DNA from: Symbiodinium natans | Lineage: Eukaryota; Sar; Dinophyceae; Suessiales; Symbiodiniaceae | Reading direction: 5' to 3' | Length of the DNA stretch: 64,000 nt | Assembly (NCBI GenBank): GCA_905221605.1 | Contig: CAJNDS010000140.1 | Span: 136,501 to 200,500 of the forward strand | Part shown: positions 34,680-45,006 of the stretch, in pieces | Numbering within the stretch: the first letter of the stretch is position 1 | Layout of the letters: each line of letters starts with the position of its first letter | Made by a program: the position numbers and the translations under genes | Notes under the pieces: generated by a model | Databases searched by the model: none | What the model saw: the letters and a program-made list of their open reading frames with translations, nothing else | What the model was told of the DNA's origin: nothing

Positions 34680-35965
34680 CTGCTTCGTCCCTCCAGCGTC
34701 CGCCGCTCTCGAGCGCGAGTACGACGAGCCGACAGCGTGGGGAGTTGAGAAGCCCAGGGTAGGTCCGCTCCGTTGCTCGCTGGGTGGTGCGGATCGCTAA
34801 GGCCGAGAAGTGCCTCTGCGCAGGGCGCCTACCCCACACAGACGCATAACCGCCTGGAGCCTCCCACCACGAATCCGCACCTGGCAGGTGGTCCAAACAG
34901 CTAGGCGTCGCAGCACAAGGCCTGGCCTGTGGGCGTGGCTCCGTACACAAGCATGTCTAATCGCCTCCATTGCTGCGGGACCGCCTGCCCCTCCGGCCCG
35001 ACCGCCTCGCGAGCGACCGCGGACCCACGCGCGCTCCACAACTTTGGCTCGCCGTGCGAGCAGGCCGGTGCGTGGGCAGGGCGTGGTCACCGAAGCAGTC
35101 CACCTGCCCGCCGCAGCCTGGCGCTGGGCCGCAACGTCCCGAGGCGATGGGTATAAGGGCATGCGCAAGCGCCGGCGTAAGGCCAACTGCATGGCATCTG
35201 ACGACAGCGTCGTGGCAGCCTCGGTAGGGATGGCGGTGAACCATGCTCCTGGCCCTGCCTGCGAACGGAGTAGCCCGGTGGCTGGCTGGCAGGGTTGGCA
35301 GCAAAACGCGGTCGCGAAAGTAGAGGTTGCGTGTACGCGACGCGGAGCCCTCCCAACACGGCCGGCAGCGCTGCTATTGCGCGGGCGTGCTTTGCGTCGT
35401 CTGGCGCGATCCCCCCCCCCCAGCCTCGTCATGCGCTTCGGCGTACGGGGTCACATCGTGTGGCGGAACGGTGCGGAGAGAATGGTGGGCCCGCTGGGAG
35501 GCACACATGGCAAGCAGCAGCCAAGCGTGCGTGTCGGGAAGGAGGGGCGCTCTCGGAAAGACACGTGGAATGCGAAAGCAGCATCCCTGTGCCAACCATT
35601 CGCGCAGGTCTGCAGGCCTGCTGCATCCTGCAGCCGCGGCAGCCTGGAGGCTTGGCGGCAACGCTCGACCGCTGTTGAACTCCGCTGTTGCAGCACAAGG
35701 CAGTGCAGGTAAGAAGTCAAACCTGGGCTGTGCAGGCTCAACATCCGCCGCTTGGCCGGCCACCAGCCTCCCAAGGATGGGCACGGTGGGGTGTTTTGGC
35801 GGTCGCCGTCTAGCAAGCGGCGCCGTCCTCGGAGTCCGCCTCCGCTGCCCGCAGCGGACAGCGACGTGCCGCTGGCCGATGTCCGCCAGTTCGCAGCTGA
35901 CACGGCGCCTAGCAGGCTGCCACTGCGATGAGGCCCTTGCCGACAGGGGTCGCCGGGGACCACGA
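34680..35965 (-). pseudogene. LINE C-terminal (post-RT) region, minus strand
   Basis: Read right to left on minus: ALPPSLQAAAAAGC (about 35664-35623), LLRSQAGPGA (35273-35244), AIPTEAATTLSSDAMQLAL with RRRLRMPL (35234-35154), CGGQVDCFGDHAL (about 35120, a cysteine/histidine block in another frame), TGLLARRAKVVERAWV (35060-35013), TYPGLLNSPRCRLVVLALES and GGRWRDEA (about 34765-34681). These are successive blocks of the 3' half of dinoflagellate LINE polyproteins. All three minus frames are used, so several frameshifts separate them and the copy is dead. A 300-codon plus frame over the same DNA (34810-35712) is an antisense shadow. The 5' side ends near 35970, next to a plus-strand LINE. Confidence 0.75.
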
Positions 35966-35989
35966 CTTTTCACGTGCAGGTGGAAACCA

Positions 35990-36310
35990 TCGCGACAAAA
36001 AAAATATAATTCGGATCTGGCCCCAACATGTCAGGTGATGGACGGACAACCTTTGAGCCGGATTCTAACAGGAGTCTGCTGTTAGAGCTCTGCGAAGATT
36101 GCCATTTGCTTGTTGGCAATACTTTTTTTCCACAGCCCGCAAACGTCACGTACTACAACGTTGGAGCGCAGACTTCAAGGCGAATTTTGGCCAATTTGAT
36201 TTCCTTGTGGTGCAGCATGATTGGCTCACATGTGTCTCGCCTGGACTTGCCATTGGCATCTCATCACTTCCGTGTCGTTGCGGCTCAATTGTCAAGTCCC
36301 TAACAAAATC
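35990..36310 (+). pseudogene. LINE endonuclease domain, C-terminal part
   Basis: Frame at 36028: GRTTFEPDSNRSLLLELCED, HLLVGNTFFP and, near its end, LPLASHHFRVVA. A second frame carries FKANFGQFDFLVVQHDWLT. This is the C-terminal half of an APE-type endonuclease: the L.V.NT.F block, the FDF block (usually IDY/IDF) and the final SDH block, here ASHH, with the aspartate replaced. The switch of frames near 36175 and the altered SDH block show decay. It is followed by the linker and reverse transcriptase of the same element. Confidence 0.7.
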
Positions 36311-37540
<1,230 letters not shown>

Positions 37541-38165
37541 TGCTATAATCAAGCCCTTGAATAAAGCCGGTTCGGCCGAAGAAGTCAAAAACTACGGACC
37601 CATAAGTTTGTTGTGTTGCACATTTAACGATTTCCGAAAGATTGTTGCTAAAGCGCCTGTTGCCACATGTCAGCCCACAAGAAGATGAAAGTCAGGCGGG
37701 CTTCCGCTGGGGCCCTGAAACACATGTTTAAATTCTTGCTGAATGTCTACGCCTCCGGGCCCGCAAGCGCACGTTCTGCACCTTCGTTTGTGTGCGGAAA
37801 GCATTTGATGTCGCTTGGACGTCCACGCGTGATGGATCCACGTCTCAGCCCTGGTCGGAAACCCGTCAAGGCAGTGTGTTGGGCCCACTCCTCGTCAGCA
37901 TCTTGTTTGACAATATTTCTGCGGCTGTCCGTGCAGCTTGTCCTGGCGTTGCTCTCGGCGGGCAGCTGCTCGCCCAGGCTGACGCTGCTTTATGCTGATG
38001 AGTTGGTTGAATCGGCTGAGAACCCTCAAGATCTGCAGCGGGCCCTGGATGGCATTGAAGCCTGGGGATCCAGTTGGAGATTTTCGTTTGGCATAGGGCC
38101 TGAGAAAACCGACCCAACTTTCACTTCCGCCTGCAAGACGCGGCCTGGTTTACGCGACACGACCA
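37541..38165 (+). pseudogene. LINE reverse transcriptase fragment
   Basis: Blocks in order: IIKPLNKAGSAEEVKNYGPI (about 37548-37607; K..N...NYRPISLL is the RT fingers motif), RKAFDVAW (about 37795; RT motif A region, F-D kept), ETRQGSVLGPLLVSILFDNI (about 37859-37918; motif B, QGS.LGPLL), LTLLYADELVESAENPQDLQ (about 37981-38040; the YADD box, here YADE) and ALDGIEAWGSSWRFSF. The RT would copy element RNA at a nicked target. Frame changes between blocks and the loss of the second YADD aspartate make it inactive. It ends at a poly-G/poly-C region. Confidence 0.85.
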
Positions 38166-38275
38166 CCCCCTCGAGGGCGTGGGGGGGGGGGAGTCCCCCC
38201 CCCCTCCCCCCAAAAAATAGGTACCCGTACCTTTTCCGTTTTTTGTTGATGTTGGGGGGGGGGACCACTTTGACA
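38165..38275. repeat. Poly-G and poly-C tracts in inverted arrangement
   Basis: A run of 12 G near 38178 is followed within a few bases by C runs (38195-38209), then AAAAAATAGGTACC. A second G run lies near 38253. G and C tracts could pair as a hairpin. It marks the 3' limit of the LINE RT similarity. Confidence 0.8.
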
Positions 38276-38339
38276 TGAGCACATGTCCTGAAGATGCATG
38301 CACTACAAAACGATCTTAAGGGAGGTTACTCTCACAGCG

Positions 38340-38740
38340 TCCGGGGTCTCTCCGCAACCTGACCCTTCATAATGGCGGGCTGGATGGGTTTCCCCAGTAA
38401 AGCAAAAAATCGGAAATAGGTACTTGCTGGGGAGGGGGACTCCACTCTTCTGCTTATGAAACCTAATGAAAACCGCCCTAAACCCCCCCTCCAGTACCTT
38501 TTTTTCCGGTCTTTCCGTAACCTGACCTGACCACACTCAGGCGGAACTGCGGGTTTCCCAGCAAAGCGAAGCATCTGAAATAGGTACCTGCTGGGGGGGG
38601 GACTCTTCTGCTTATGTGAAAACCGCCCTAAACGCCCCCCTCCAGTACTTATTTTGCGGTCTTTCAGCAACCTGACCTTCTTCTTATGAAACCTAGTAAG
38701 AGCCGCCCGAACCCCTGCCTTGCAATACCTATTTTAAGTT
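38340..38740 (+). repeat. Tandem repeat of about 165 bp (two copies plus part)
   Basis: CGGGTTTCCCAGCAAAGCGA-like, AAATAGGTACNTGCTGGGG, CTTCTGCTTATG, AAAACCGCCCTAAAC, CCCCTCCAGTAC and CGGTCTTTC-CAACCTGACC phrases recur at 38352-38527 and 38528-38672, and partly at 38673-38740. The AAATAGGTAC phrase also appears at the poly-C tract near 38215 and near 38890, so the module is spread over 38.2-38.9 kb. Confidence 0.85.
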
Positions 38741-39200
38741 CGCACAAGGCCCGTACTGGGCCTGTAATGCAAGCATCTTGCAAAATGCAAAATGCAGCTT
38801 GGCCTTGAAAGTGCACATCTGACTGCCCAACCGACTCCCGGTACCTATTTCTTGCCCCCCCCCCCCACTCTGATAAAATGGCTCCCGGAAATAGGTTACA
38901 TTCAAAGTAGCACCCCCCCTATAGTACCATTACGAGGGGGTGGCCCTACGCGACCTGCTGCCGCCCCGTGCCGGGGGGGACGCGCCGGGGGACACGCCGG
39001 GGGACACGCCGGTGTGGGTAGGGGACAGGGAACTGCCGGTTTCCTAGTGTTGGGAACGCGTAGGGAAACGAGCAATACAAAGGGAGGCCCTGCGCGAACG
39101 TCTGCGTAACCACGCGCGCCTTTCCAGGCCCGCCTGACCTCCAGTCAGTCAGTTTGGTTCCTGCTAGCGCCCCGAGTAACTACTTGTTTCGGTCCCTCCC
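38741..39200. other. Spacer with C-rich tracts and a short GGGGGACACGCC repeat
   Basis: Poly-C near 38856, CGGGGGGACGCGCC-type repeats at about 38970-39013 (three units of 13-14 bp), no recognisable gene. Confidence 0.6.
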
Positions 39201-39219
39201 CGCAATCACTACCGGAGGA

Positions 39220-40600
39220 GTTCGCGCGTGAGCACGATGCGGGAGTCATGCAGTGTTTGCGCGGCTTCCTGGCCAGTGAGGAGCCTCTTCGTCATCTTCA
39301 TCTCGATGCAGCCTTTTGGGCTTCCTGGGCAGCAAAACGCCCGCGCGTGCTGGCCGAGCAGGCGACGGCCGGGCAGCGCCGAATGTGGTCGAGCTCACTC
39401 AGGCGGCGGCGCGCCTCCGAAAGAGCAGGTTTGAGTCACCGTCGTGGGCCTGGCCTCCCTGGATGCGTCAGCGTGCGCGAGCCTCTTGCTTGCTTACACC
39501 CGGCTTCGCGCGCCATGATGCTGTCCCAGGCAGGACCCTGTGAAGCACGTACATTGACAGCGCTCCCCGCGGGTGCACCGGAATTATGGCTCCAGTCGGG
39601 CACGCGGCGTGGTCATCAGCGATGTGTTCCAGCGACTCGTATCCAGAGCCATGTCAAGCTGGCGCCTTCGCTCGCTGCCGCCACTGCCCCTTTCAAAACT
39701 CGACCAGGGCTGGTGCCGAAGCGGACTGATATCTGTGCTGTTGGAAACCGATCTTACCAAGACGTTGTCACTGTTGAAATGTGATGGCATGCCCGGCCTT
39801 CATGCTGCATTGCCGCGTATGTGTCAGTTCTACTGTACACCACGTCGCTATATGTGGTATGTCGACGCTGGCAATGGCCACAAGGTGCTCCAAGCTGAGG
39901 GAAGGAACAAACCCACTAATGCCTGGCGCTGCATGCGGCTTTGCATGCTGCGTCGCAAAGCCTTCCAACTCATGCTTCAATCAGAGCAAGCAGGACTCGC
40001 CCGGTGTGATCATTTGGGCAGCTCGGAGTCGCCTTGCTAGGTTGGAGACCCTATGTTGCCGGAACGCCAACGGGGAACCGTGCTTTGGGGTATGCTGGTC
40101 GGGCACCCAGGTTTTGCGGCGGCCTTCCTGCAAGCCAAGCGCGATGACCATGACAAGCTCCTCACAGTAACATCATGGACGTGCCCCATGCGCACGCAGC
40201 GTGGTTGAAGCTGTTCTTCTCCACGGCAATGCGGGCAATCCACCCTTTTCCGCTGGTCCCGCCGTCGCAGGAAACAGCTTATGCCACTTGCGTGCAACAG
40301 ACGCTGGAACTTGCGCCCGTGCAACTAGCACGCCTGCAGCTTGCCGTCCGGTTTGGGATGGGGTTGTAATCGGCGACCCGGCTGCGACAAGCTGTTTGTT
40401 GGGCTCCAATCCTTCCCTGTCATTCACTGACCTGGCCAATGTGCGGCAGCTTGGGCCTGAGGAACCTGGCGGTCAAAGCTGCCCCTTTGGGACGCAGTGG
40501 AGGCGGCGCCCGACATCGAGCGGGACGCCAGTGACCCGGAGTTGTGAACGCATGGGCGGCAACGCATGGCACGCGCGGTGACGGTGGTGAACAAGCAGGC
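39220..40600 (+). pseudogene. LINE reverse transcriptase fragment, second family
   Basis: RGVVISDVFQRLVSRAMS (39603-39656) followed by AAATAPFKTRPGLVP in another frame (about 39678-39720) is the RT fingers region. I know it as RGIV.GD.FRRLVART and EAATAPFQ.ALSTRAG in dinoflagellate elements. Next come LPRMCQFYCTPRRYMWYVDA (about 39813-39872) and GHKVLQAEG, then NPLMPGAACGFACC in a shifted frame (about 39915-39955), where the family normally has GEGGEQGDPLMPALF. The upstream part (39248-39500: LASEEPLRHLHLDAAFW) may be the linker. Downstream to 40600 the sequence is GC-rich with broken frames. Multiple frameshifts, no intact catalytic aspartate box visible. Confidence 0.7.
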
Positions 40601-40807
40601 TTGACGAACCAACTGGACCCTGCCTCGCAGGCTGGGCCCATGGCAAGCTGTGTTTTCGACACGTTCCGATATTATCATTTTGTCCATCATGTACTTTCAA
40701 CTAATCATGTTTCTCGTTTCATGACATGAAATATCTTTTTGAAATAGGAATATTTTACACCTTTTTTTCGTTGGATTTTCCTACTCTGGCAGGTCCATCG
40801 ATATTCA

Positions 40808-40890
40808 TTTTATAGACCGTGTCATCCACAACGTATTTAAAAGTCACTCCACATCCGTGAGTAGATGACATCGAACAACAGCACTTTACA
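40808..40890 (+). repeat. Direct repeat, left copy (about 80 bp)
   Basis: GTGTCATCCACAACGT, GTCACTCCACATCCGTGAGTA and TGACATCGAACAACAGCACTT recur at about 41329-41405 with point differences. The two copies are about 520 bp apart and lie just 5' of the RNase H-like remnant. They could be remnants of long terminal repeats or another duplicated piece. Confidence 0.75.
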
Positions 40891-40954
40891 AGCGAATCAC
40901 GCTCTGTCTTTGTTGCACGGCACAGCCGAGTCAGGGAAAGCCCAAAGTAGCGAA

Positions 40955-40991
40955 GACACTTAAAGTGTCGCATGGTAGCACTTTAAGTGTC
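40955..40991. repeat. Perfect 13-bp hairpin
   Basis: GACACTTAAAGTG at 40955-40967 and its exact reverse complement CACTTTAAGTGTC at 40979-40991, separated by 11 bases. A 28-bp direct repeat (CACCTGGAGTGCTCGCATCA start) follows at 40991-41018 and 41021-41048. No T-run follows, so a terminator role is not indicated. Confidence 0.85.
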
Positions 40992-41328
40992 ACCTGGAGT
41001 GCTCGCATCACACTGAGAAGCACCTGGAGTGCTCGCATCACACTGAGAGTGTAATGCCCAATGACTCGAGCGCACAACTGACGCACGCATATAACCCCAC
41101 AAACGGGGCGGGCTGGGCGGGAGAAAAATTTGCTTCAGGTCACATGTGAGCCCAAATCTTGCCCGAGCAGAACTGACATGCTCACAAAAACAGCTATATT
41201 TTCAGAACCACTTGACGGTTTCAACACGTCATTCAAAACAATGGAAATCTTTATGGACCAAAAGCAACATGGTTTTGTTTGACAAGTTTCTAGAAAACAC
41301 CGTCACGCAAGCATGAACGTACGCTTTT

Positions 41329-41405
41329 CGACCATGTCATCCATAACGTGTGTAAGTGTCACTCCACGTCCGTGAATACGTGACATCGAACAACAACACT
41401 TCACT
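41329..41405 (+). repeat. Direct repeat, right copy
   Basis: Matches 40808-40890 (GTCATCCATAACGTG, GTCACTCCACGTCCGTGAATA, TGACATCGAACAACAACACTT). It is immediately followed by the RNase H-like frame. Confidence 0.75.
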
Positions 41406-41417
41406 CTGCCTCTATCG

Positions 41418-41910
41418 GTGGAGCGCTCATCGATCCGCGTACTCACGCTGTACGGACTTTTTGGCGCTGTTGCGCCTGAGCGCGTGGTGAGCAAGTGGGC
41501 CTCTGGCAAAATGCACATCATAGGACAGACCGAGCTCTATGCGTGGTTATGGCTCGCCTTCTGTGGAAGTCTTGGATTGGGGGACAAAGGTGTTTCTTCT
41601 TCGTCGACCCGTGCATACAAATGGATGCTCGCGTAATGCCAGTTGAAGAGACCTTGTTGCTACATTTAGAGATGGCAGATGAGGCCAATCCTTGCTTGCC
41701 CTGGTTCTACAGGGCGCCGAGCCATAGCAACTTAGCAGATCCGCCTTCACGCGGGAGGAGGGATGAGTTGGGTTTCCTACTCATTGTCGTGGTGGACAGC
41801 GTGACCTTTTTCCTGTCAGACCAAACTCTGGCTTCGACTCAGCGCAGTCGAGAGTCGAGAGGGGTGATACGCGTTCATCAGTTGTACGCTCGAGTCATTT
41901 GGCAACTCTC
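41418..41910 (+). pseudogene. RNase H-like domain of a retroelement (frameshifted)
   Basis: Frame 3 reads LTLYGLFGAVAPERVVSKWA and KMHIIGQTELYA to about 41540. Frame 2 continues with VVMARLLWKSWIGGQRCFFF, VDPCIQMDARV, LLLHLEMADEANPCLPWFYR and APSHSNLADPPSRG. TELYA (glutamate), FFVD (aspartate) and ADPPSR (final aspartate) correspond to three acidic positions of the RNase H fold. Such a tail is known from the Pol of DIRS-like and related retroelements in algae. The family has VDN where this copy has VDP. One frameshift near 41540 breaks it. No RT or integrase/recombinase is recognisable beside it, so only this domain survives. Confidence 0.65.
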
Positions 41911-42385
41911 AGTGTGACGCGAGCATTCCAAGCGCTACCTCGGCTCACATGCTCCAAGCGTGAAGACAAGCACTGGCGACGAACTCGGTGAAGTAACTAT
42001 GGACCTTGGAACCGATGCCACCAGCCTCTGATTCAGCATTAAGAAAGCATCGATCCGAGTCTGAATAAGAAAGAGACCTCCTAGCTGGTACGTTGCTCCA
42101 GCACCCTCAAGTCAGCCAAAGCCAGTCTTCCCGCTCTCCCAAGCAGCTGTGCCTCGGAGAACTGCAGCCGTCCCAGCACTGACGGAACTTCACGTGTGAC
42201 AACAGTGCCGTGCTCTGTCCGGCTTGTTCCGTGACAGCCAGAAGAAGGTCAGCCATGTTCACTATGACTCCAAGCGTCTCACACTATCGGTGCCAAAGGG
42301 TTTTTCTATGTCACGGGATTGCAAAAAGGTCATCACTGCACGAACCACTTGGTCTGTTCCTTGCCCTAACATCACCGAAGCCGAC
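41911..42385. other. Unrecognised sequence
   Basis: No family recognised. Two overlapping plus frames at 42210-42431 (one reads HVHYDSKRLTLSVPKGF) run into the palindrome at 42389 and have no supporting similarity. Confidence 0.4.
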
Positions 42386-42388
42386 GAT

Positions 42389-42500
42389 TCAAAATTGGCG
42401 GGCGCGACCTCTGGAACCTTTTAGGGTTTAGGGTTTCTTTAGGGTTAACCCTGAACCCTGAAAGGCTGCCGCTCCAGAGTCGCGCCCGGCTCAAAATTCA
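42389..42500. repeat. About 110-bp imperfect palindrome with telomere-like repeats at its centre
   Basis: The left arm TCAAAATTGGCGGGCGCGAC, then CTCTGGAACC and TTTTAGGGTTTAGGGTTT, is mirrored on the right by AACCCTGAACCCTGAAAGG, CTCCAGAG and GTCGCGCCCGGCTCAAAATT. The exact centre is GGGTTAACCC at 42442-42451. The left half carries about three TTTAGGG units, the plant and dinoflagellate-type telomere repeat, and the right half carries their decayed complements. An interstitial telomere-like fusion and a small inverted-repeat element are both possible. Confidence 0.8.
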
Positions 42501-43460
42501 AAGGGAAGGGCGTTGCAAACATGCAAAAACAAACGGTCTTTTCCACATATGTTTGGGCCTGAATGTCACAGCATCCATCTCATGCAACGAACTTCTGGCA
42601 AAACATAAACGACGTGTCAAAGCACCAGAAAATCTGTACCAAGATACGCTAGGAGGGAAACGTAAAAGTTCATCCCTAAGATTGCAGTGCTCGAATTGGC
42701 GGAACTCTTCAAGGCTCATTCTGCGGCGAGAACACTTGCCATAACGTGACACAGATCTCTTGCATATCACGACTTTCACATTGGCATCGGAACAAACTCT
42801 TTTTTTAGCATCGAGCTTCTTTACCACATCAGCGGCGCAGTAAGCGATTCAAGACAATTGCTGGTCAAAAGTGAAACGTACTGTCAAAGCAACAAAAAGC
42901 AACGACAACAAAAAGACCAACAAGGAAACAAACCAAACCACACAATCTAGGTGTCAAAGGAGGAACAGAAAGTTGTCATCAGAACCAACTCGATTGCAAT
43001 GCAAAAAGCACCTTTCTTAAGAAGATTTGGCAATTTTCTTGCGCCAAGGCTCGAGAAGCTACTCAAATGATTCGGTCGCCGGCTAACTTCCTGTGGAACA
43101 GTCGGCGACACATGCTGGGGTCAGCTGCTTTGTCTGCATCGCTGCACGCGCTTGCCCGTCTGGCTTGTAAGGAAATGGACTGCATCTACGGCATGTCTCG
43201 CACGAACAAGCTCAGGATTGTAACAAAAATGCCTTGCCATAGTTCACGATCTTCTTTTAGGTAAGCGTCGACTGGCTGATGCGTAAGTATCGTGTCAACA
43301 ACCAGCTGCGCAGCGCCAACACTAGATGAACAGGTGGCACACCCTCCCAAAAATAGAAGCACTGATCCAATCGTCCAGTGAACCAACCAACTGAAATGGC
43401 ACACAAAAAGCACAACCAAGGGCCGTAGCAGTCTTGGAGGCTTGATGGGCCCATCACGGA
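42500..43460. other. Unrecognised sequence
   Basis: Short overlapping frames on both strands, the longest about 109 codons on minus, none recognised. An A-rich stretch with AACAAAAAG repeats lies at about 42890-42940. Confidence 0.4.
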
Positions 43461-43461
43461 A

Positions 43462-43610
43462 GGAAAGGCTTAAGGGGGAGTTTAAGGGCTTAAAAGGGGG
43501 CTTAAGGTTCAAGGGGGCTTAAAGGTGGGCTTAAAAGGGGAAGCTTAAAGGGGGGCTTTAAAGGGGGAAGGGTTTAAGGGGCTGAAGAAGGGTTTAAGGG
43601 CAACTCTAAA
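43462..43610 (+). repeat. Purine-rich GGGCTTAAAGG minisatellite
   Basis: About ten degenerate units of GGCTTAAAGGGG, GGTTTAAGGG and similar on plus. Strong purine bias on one strand could favour triplex or slipped structures. Confidence 0.85.
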
Positions 43611-43614
43611 CATT

Positions 43615-43715
43615 GATTTATCTTGAAGATAAGAGAGAAGGGATTTATTCTAAATTCCACCCCCTCGAATCTTGTTTTGTTTTTTGGATTTTATGATTTG
43701 AAACTAGAGAAGTAA
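43615..43715 (-). repeat. Left arm of a long inverted repeat
   Basis: The reverse complement of this stretch matches 44080-44180 (CTTACTTCTC-GTTT, AAAACAAAAC-ATTC-AGGG and GTGGAATTTAGAA phrases). The arms are about 100 bp and are separated by about 365 bp. Confidence 0.8.
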
Positions 43716-44079
43716 GACTGTAAACATAACTTCCTAAACTCCATATTCGAACTCAGGCCAAAGATCAAACTTAGGTTGAACCCCAAGTTCAACAGAGTTC
43801 CAGCTGGAGTTGAACCTGGAGTTCAACTCAAAGTTCGAACTCCGAGTTCCAAGAACATAGAACACTCTAAGTTCAAGGTTACTTACCAAGGAAAGCGTTA
43901 CTCAGCTCAACAGTACATTTCCTCAACTTGCGGTTGAAAAACCGGAAGTCCGTTAAAAATGACTTTGTTAAGGGCAGCTTGCGTGAAAGCACATGTCCAT
44001 AAATCATCTTTACACAACCCGCGCCACGTTACTGACAAACTTTCTGCTTCTTGAAACTTGAGTAAACAAAAACGAGTGG
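43716..44079. other. Loop of the inverted repeat; short GTTCAA-rich repeats
   Basis: Contains AAGTTCAAC, GAGTTGAACC, GAGTTCAACTC and AAGTTCGAACTCC (about 43770-43870), short complementary pieces of one phrase that can pair among themselves. No open frame of interest. Confidence 0.6.
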
Positions 44080-44425
44080 TTGCTCTTTACTTCTCTTGTT
44101 TTAAAGAATAAAAACCCCAAAAACAAAACGATTCAAGAGGGTGGAATTTAGAACACATTCCCTTCTTTCTCTTCATAAAGGAAAGTATGTTAAGAGTCTT
44201 ACTTCTCTGGTTTTAATCAATGAAATCCAAAAAAAACAAATACAAAAAAATCTAACAAGGTTTAAGAAATTTAAAATACATTCCCTTTTTTCTTTTTGTA
44301 AAAGGGAACAGCATGTTTAGAGTCCTACTTCTGGTTTCGAAAAATCAAATCTGAAAAAACAAATACAAAAAAACATACAAAATTCGAGGGCGCTGGAATT
44401 TAGAACGAATTTCCTTTTCTCTTTT
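44080..44425 (+). repeat. Right arm of the inverted repeat, present as three diverged tandem copies
   Basis: The unit of about 118 bp occurs at roughly 44085-44195, 44196-44312 and 44318-44428. Landmarks are TTACTTCTCTGGTTTT, a run of ACAAATACAAAAAA, and TTCCTTT-CTCTTT-AAAGG. All three copies are complementary to the single arm at 43615-43715. Confidence 0.8.
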
Positions 44426-44439
44426 TTAAAGGAGGCGCA

Positions 44440-44760
44440 GCCCCATTTGCAAACACAACGCTTGCATCATGAGTTTGCCCAAAACCCTTAAAAGGCCCAG
44501 CAAGTGCGTTTCTTCAACTGCTGCCAAACCTTCACAAAAGGCCCAGCTTAGGCCTCTCACTGCTGCCTGAACTCCACAGAAGGCAGCAAGTATTACGCCT
44601 TTAAACTGCTGCCTAAAGCCTGCACAAAAGGCCCAGCAAGTAGGCCTTTTAAACAAACGCTGCCTAAACCCTTCGCAGAAGGTCCAGCAAGCATACGCCT
44701 TTAAATTGCTGCCCAAACCCTCAAAAAAGGCCCAGCAAGTATCAGACCGCTCAAACTGCC
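44440..44760 (+). repeat. About 55-60-bp tandem repeat (AAAGGCCCAGCAAG units)
   Basis: Five degenerate copies of AAAAGGCCCAGCAAGTA, CGCCTTTAAACTGCTGCC and AAACCCTTCACA. A minus-strand frame (44426-44896) reads FCEGFRQ and AFCAGFRQQF repeats, a by-product of the periodicity. Confidence 0.85.
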
Positions 44761-45006
44761 ACCTGGTACAATTTGCTGGCGGACCACCTTGGACCAGCGG
44801 ACAAGTCAGAAACATCAACAACCATGGCAACGTAAAATAGACTCTAAAAAAGGTGGTTTTGGAAGCCATGGCCCCAAACACGCCAAAGCCCACCACCAGG
44901 ATGCGCTGCTCTGGCGAGCTGCAAACAATCCAGAGACTTATGACCCTAGATACTGTTTTTGAGGCACACTAGACTGTAGTTACCTAAATGACTAGGCCAT
45001 GGCAAC

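Noticed and set aside
33888-34748. 286-codon plus-strand frame as a single gene
   Set aside because: It strings together two different LINE remnants and the GGCCCGTA minisatellite; its length comes from the 9-bp period.
34810-35712. 300-codon plus-strand frame, the second longest in the window
   Set aside because: It is antisense to the minus-strand LINE C-terminal region, which has recognisable motifs; the plus frame has none.
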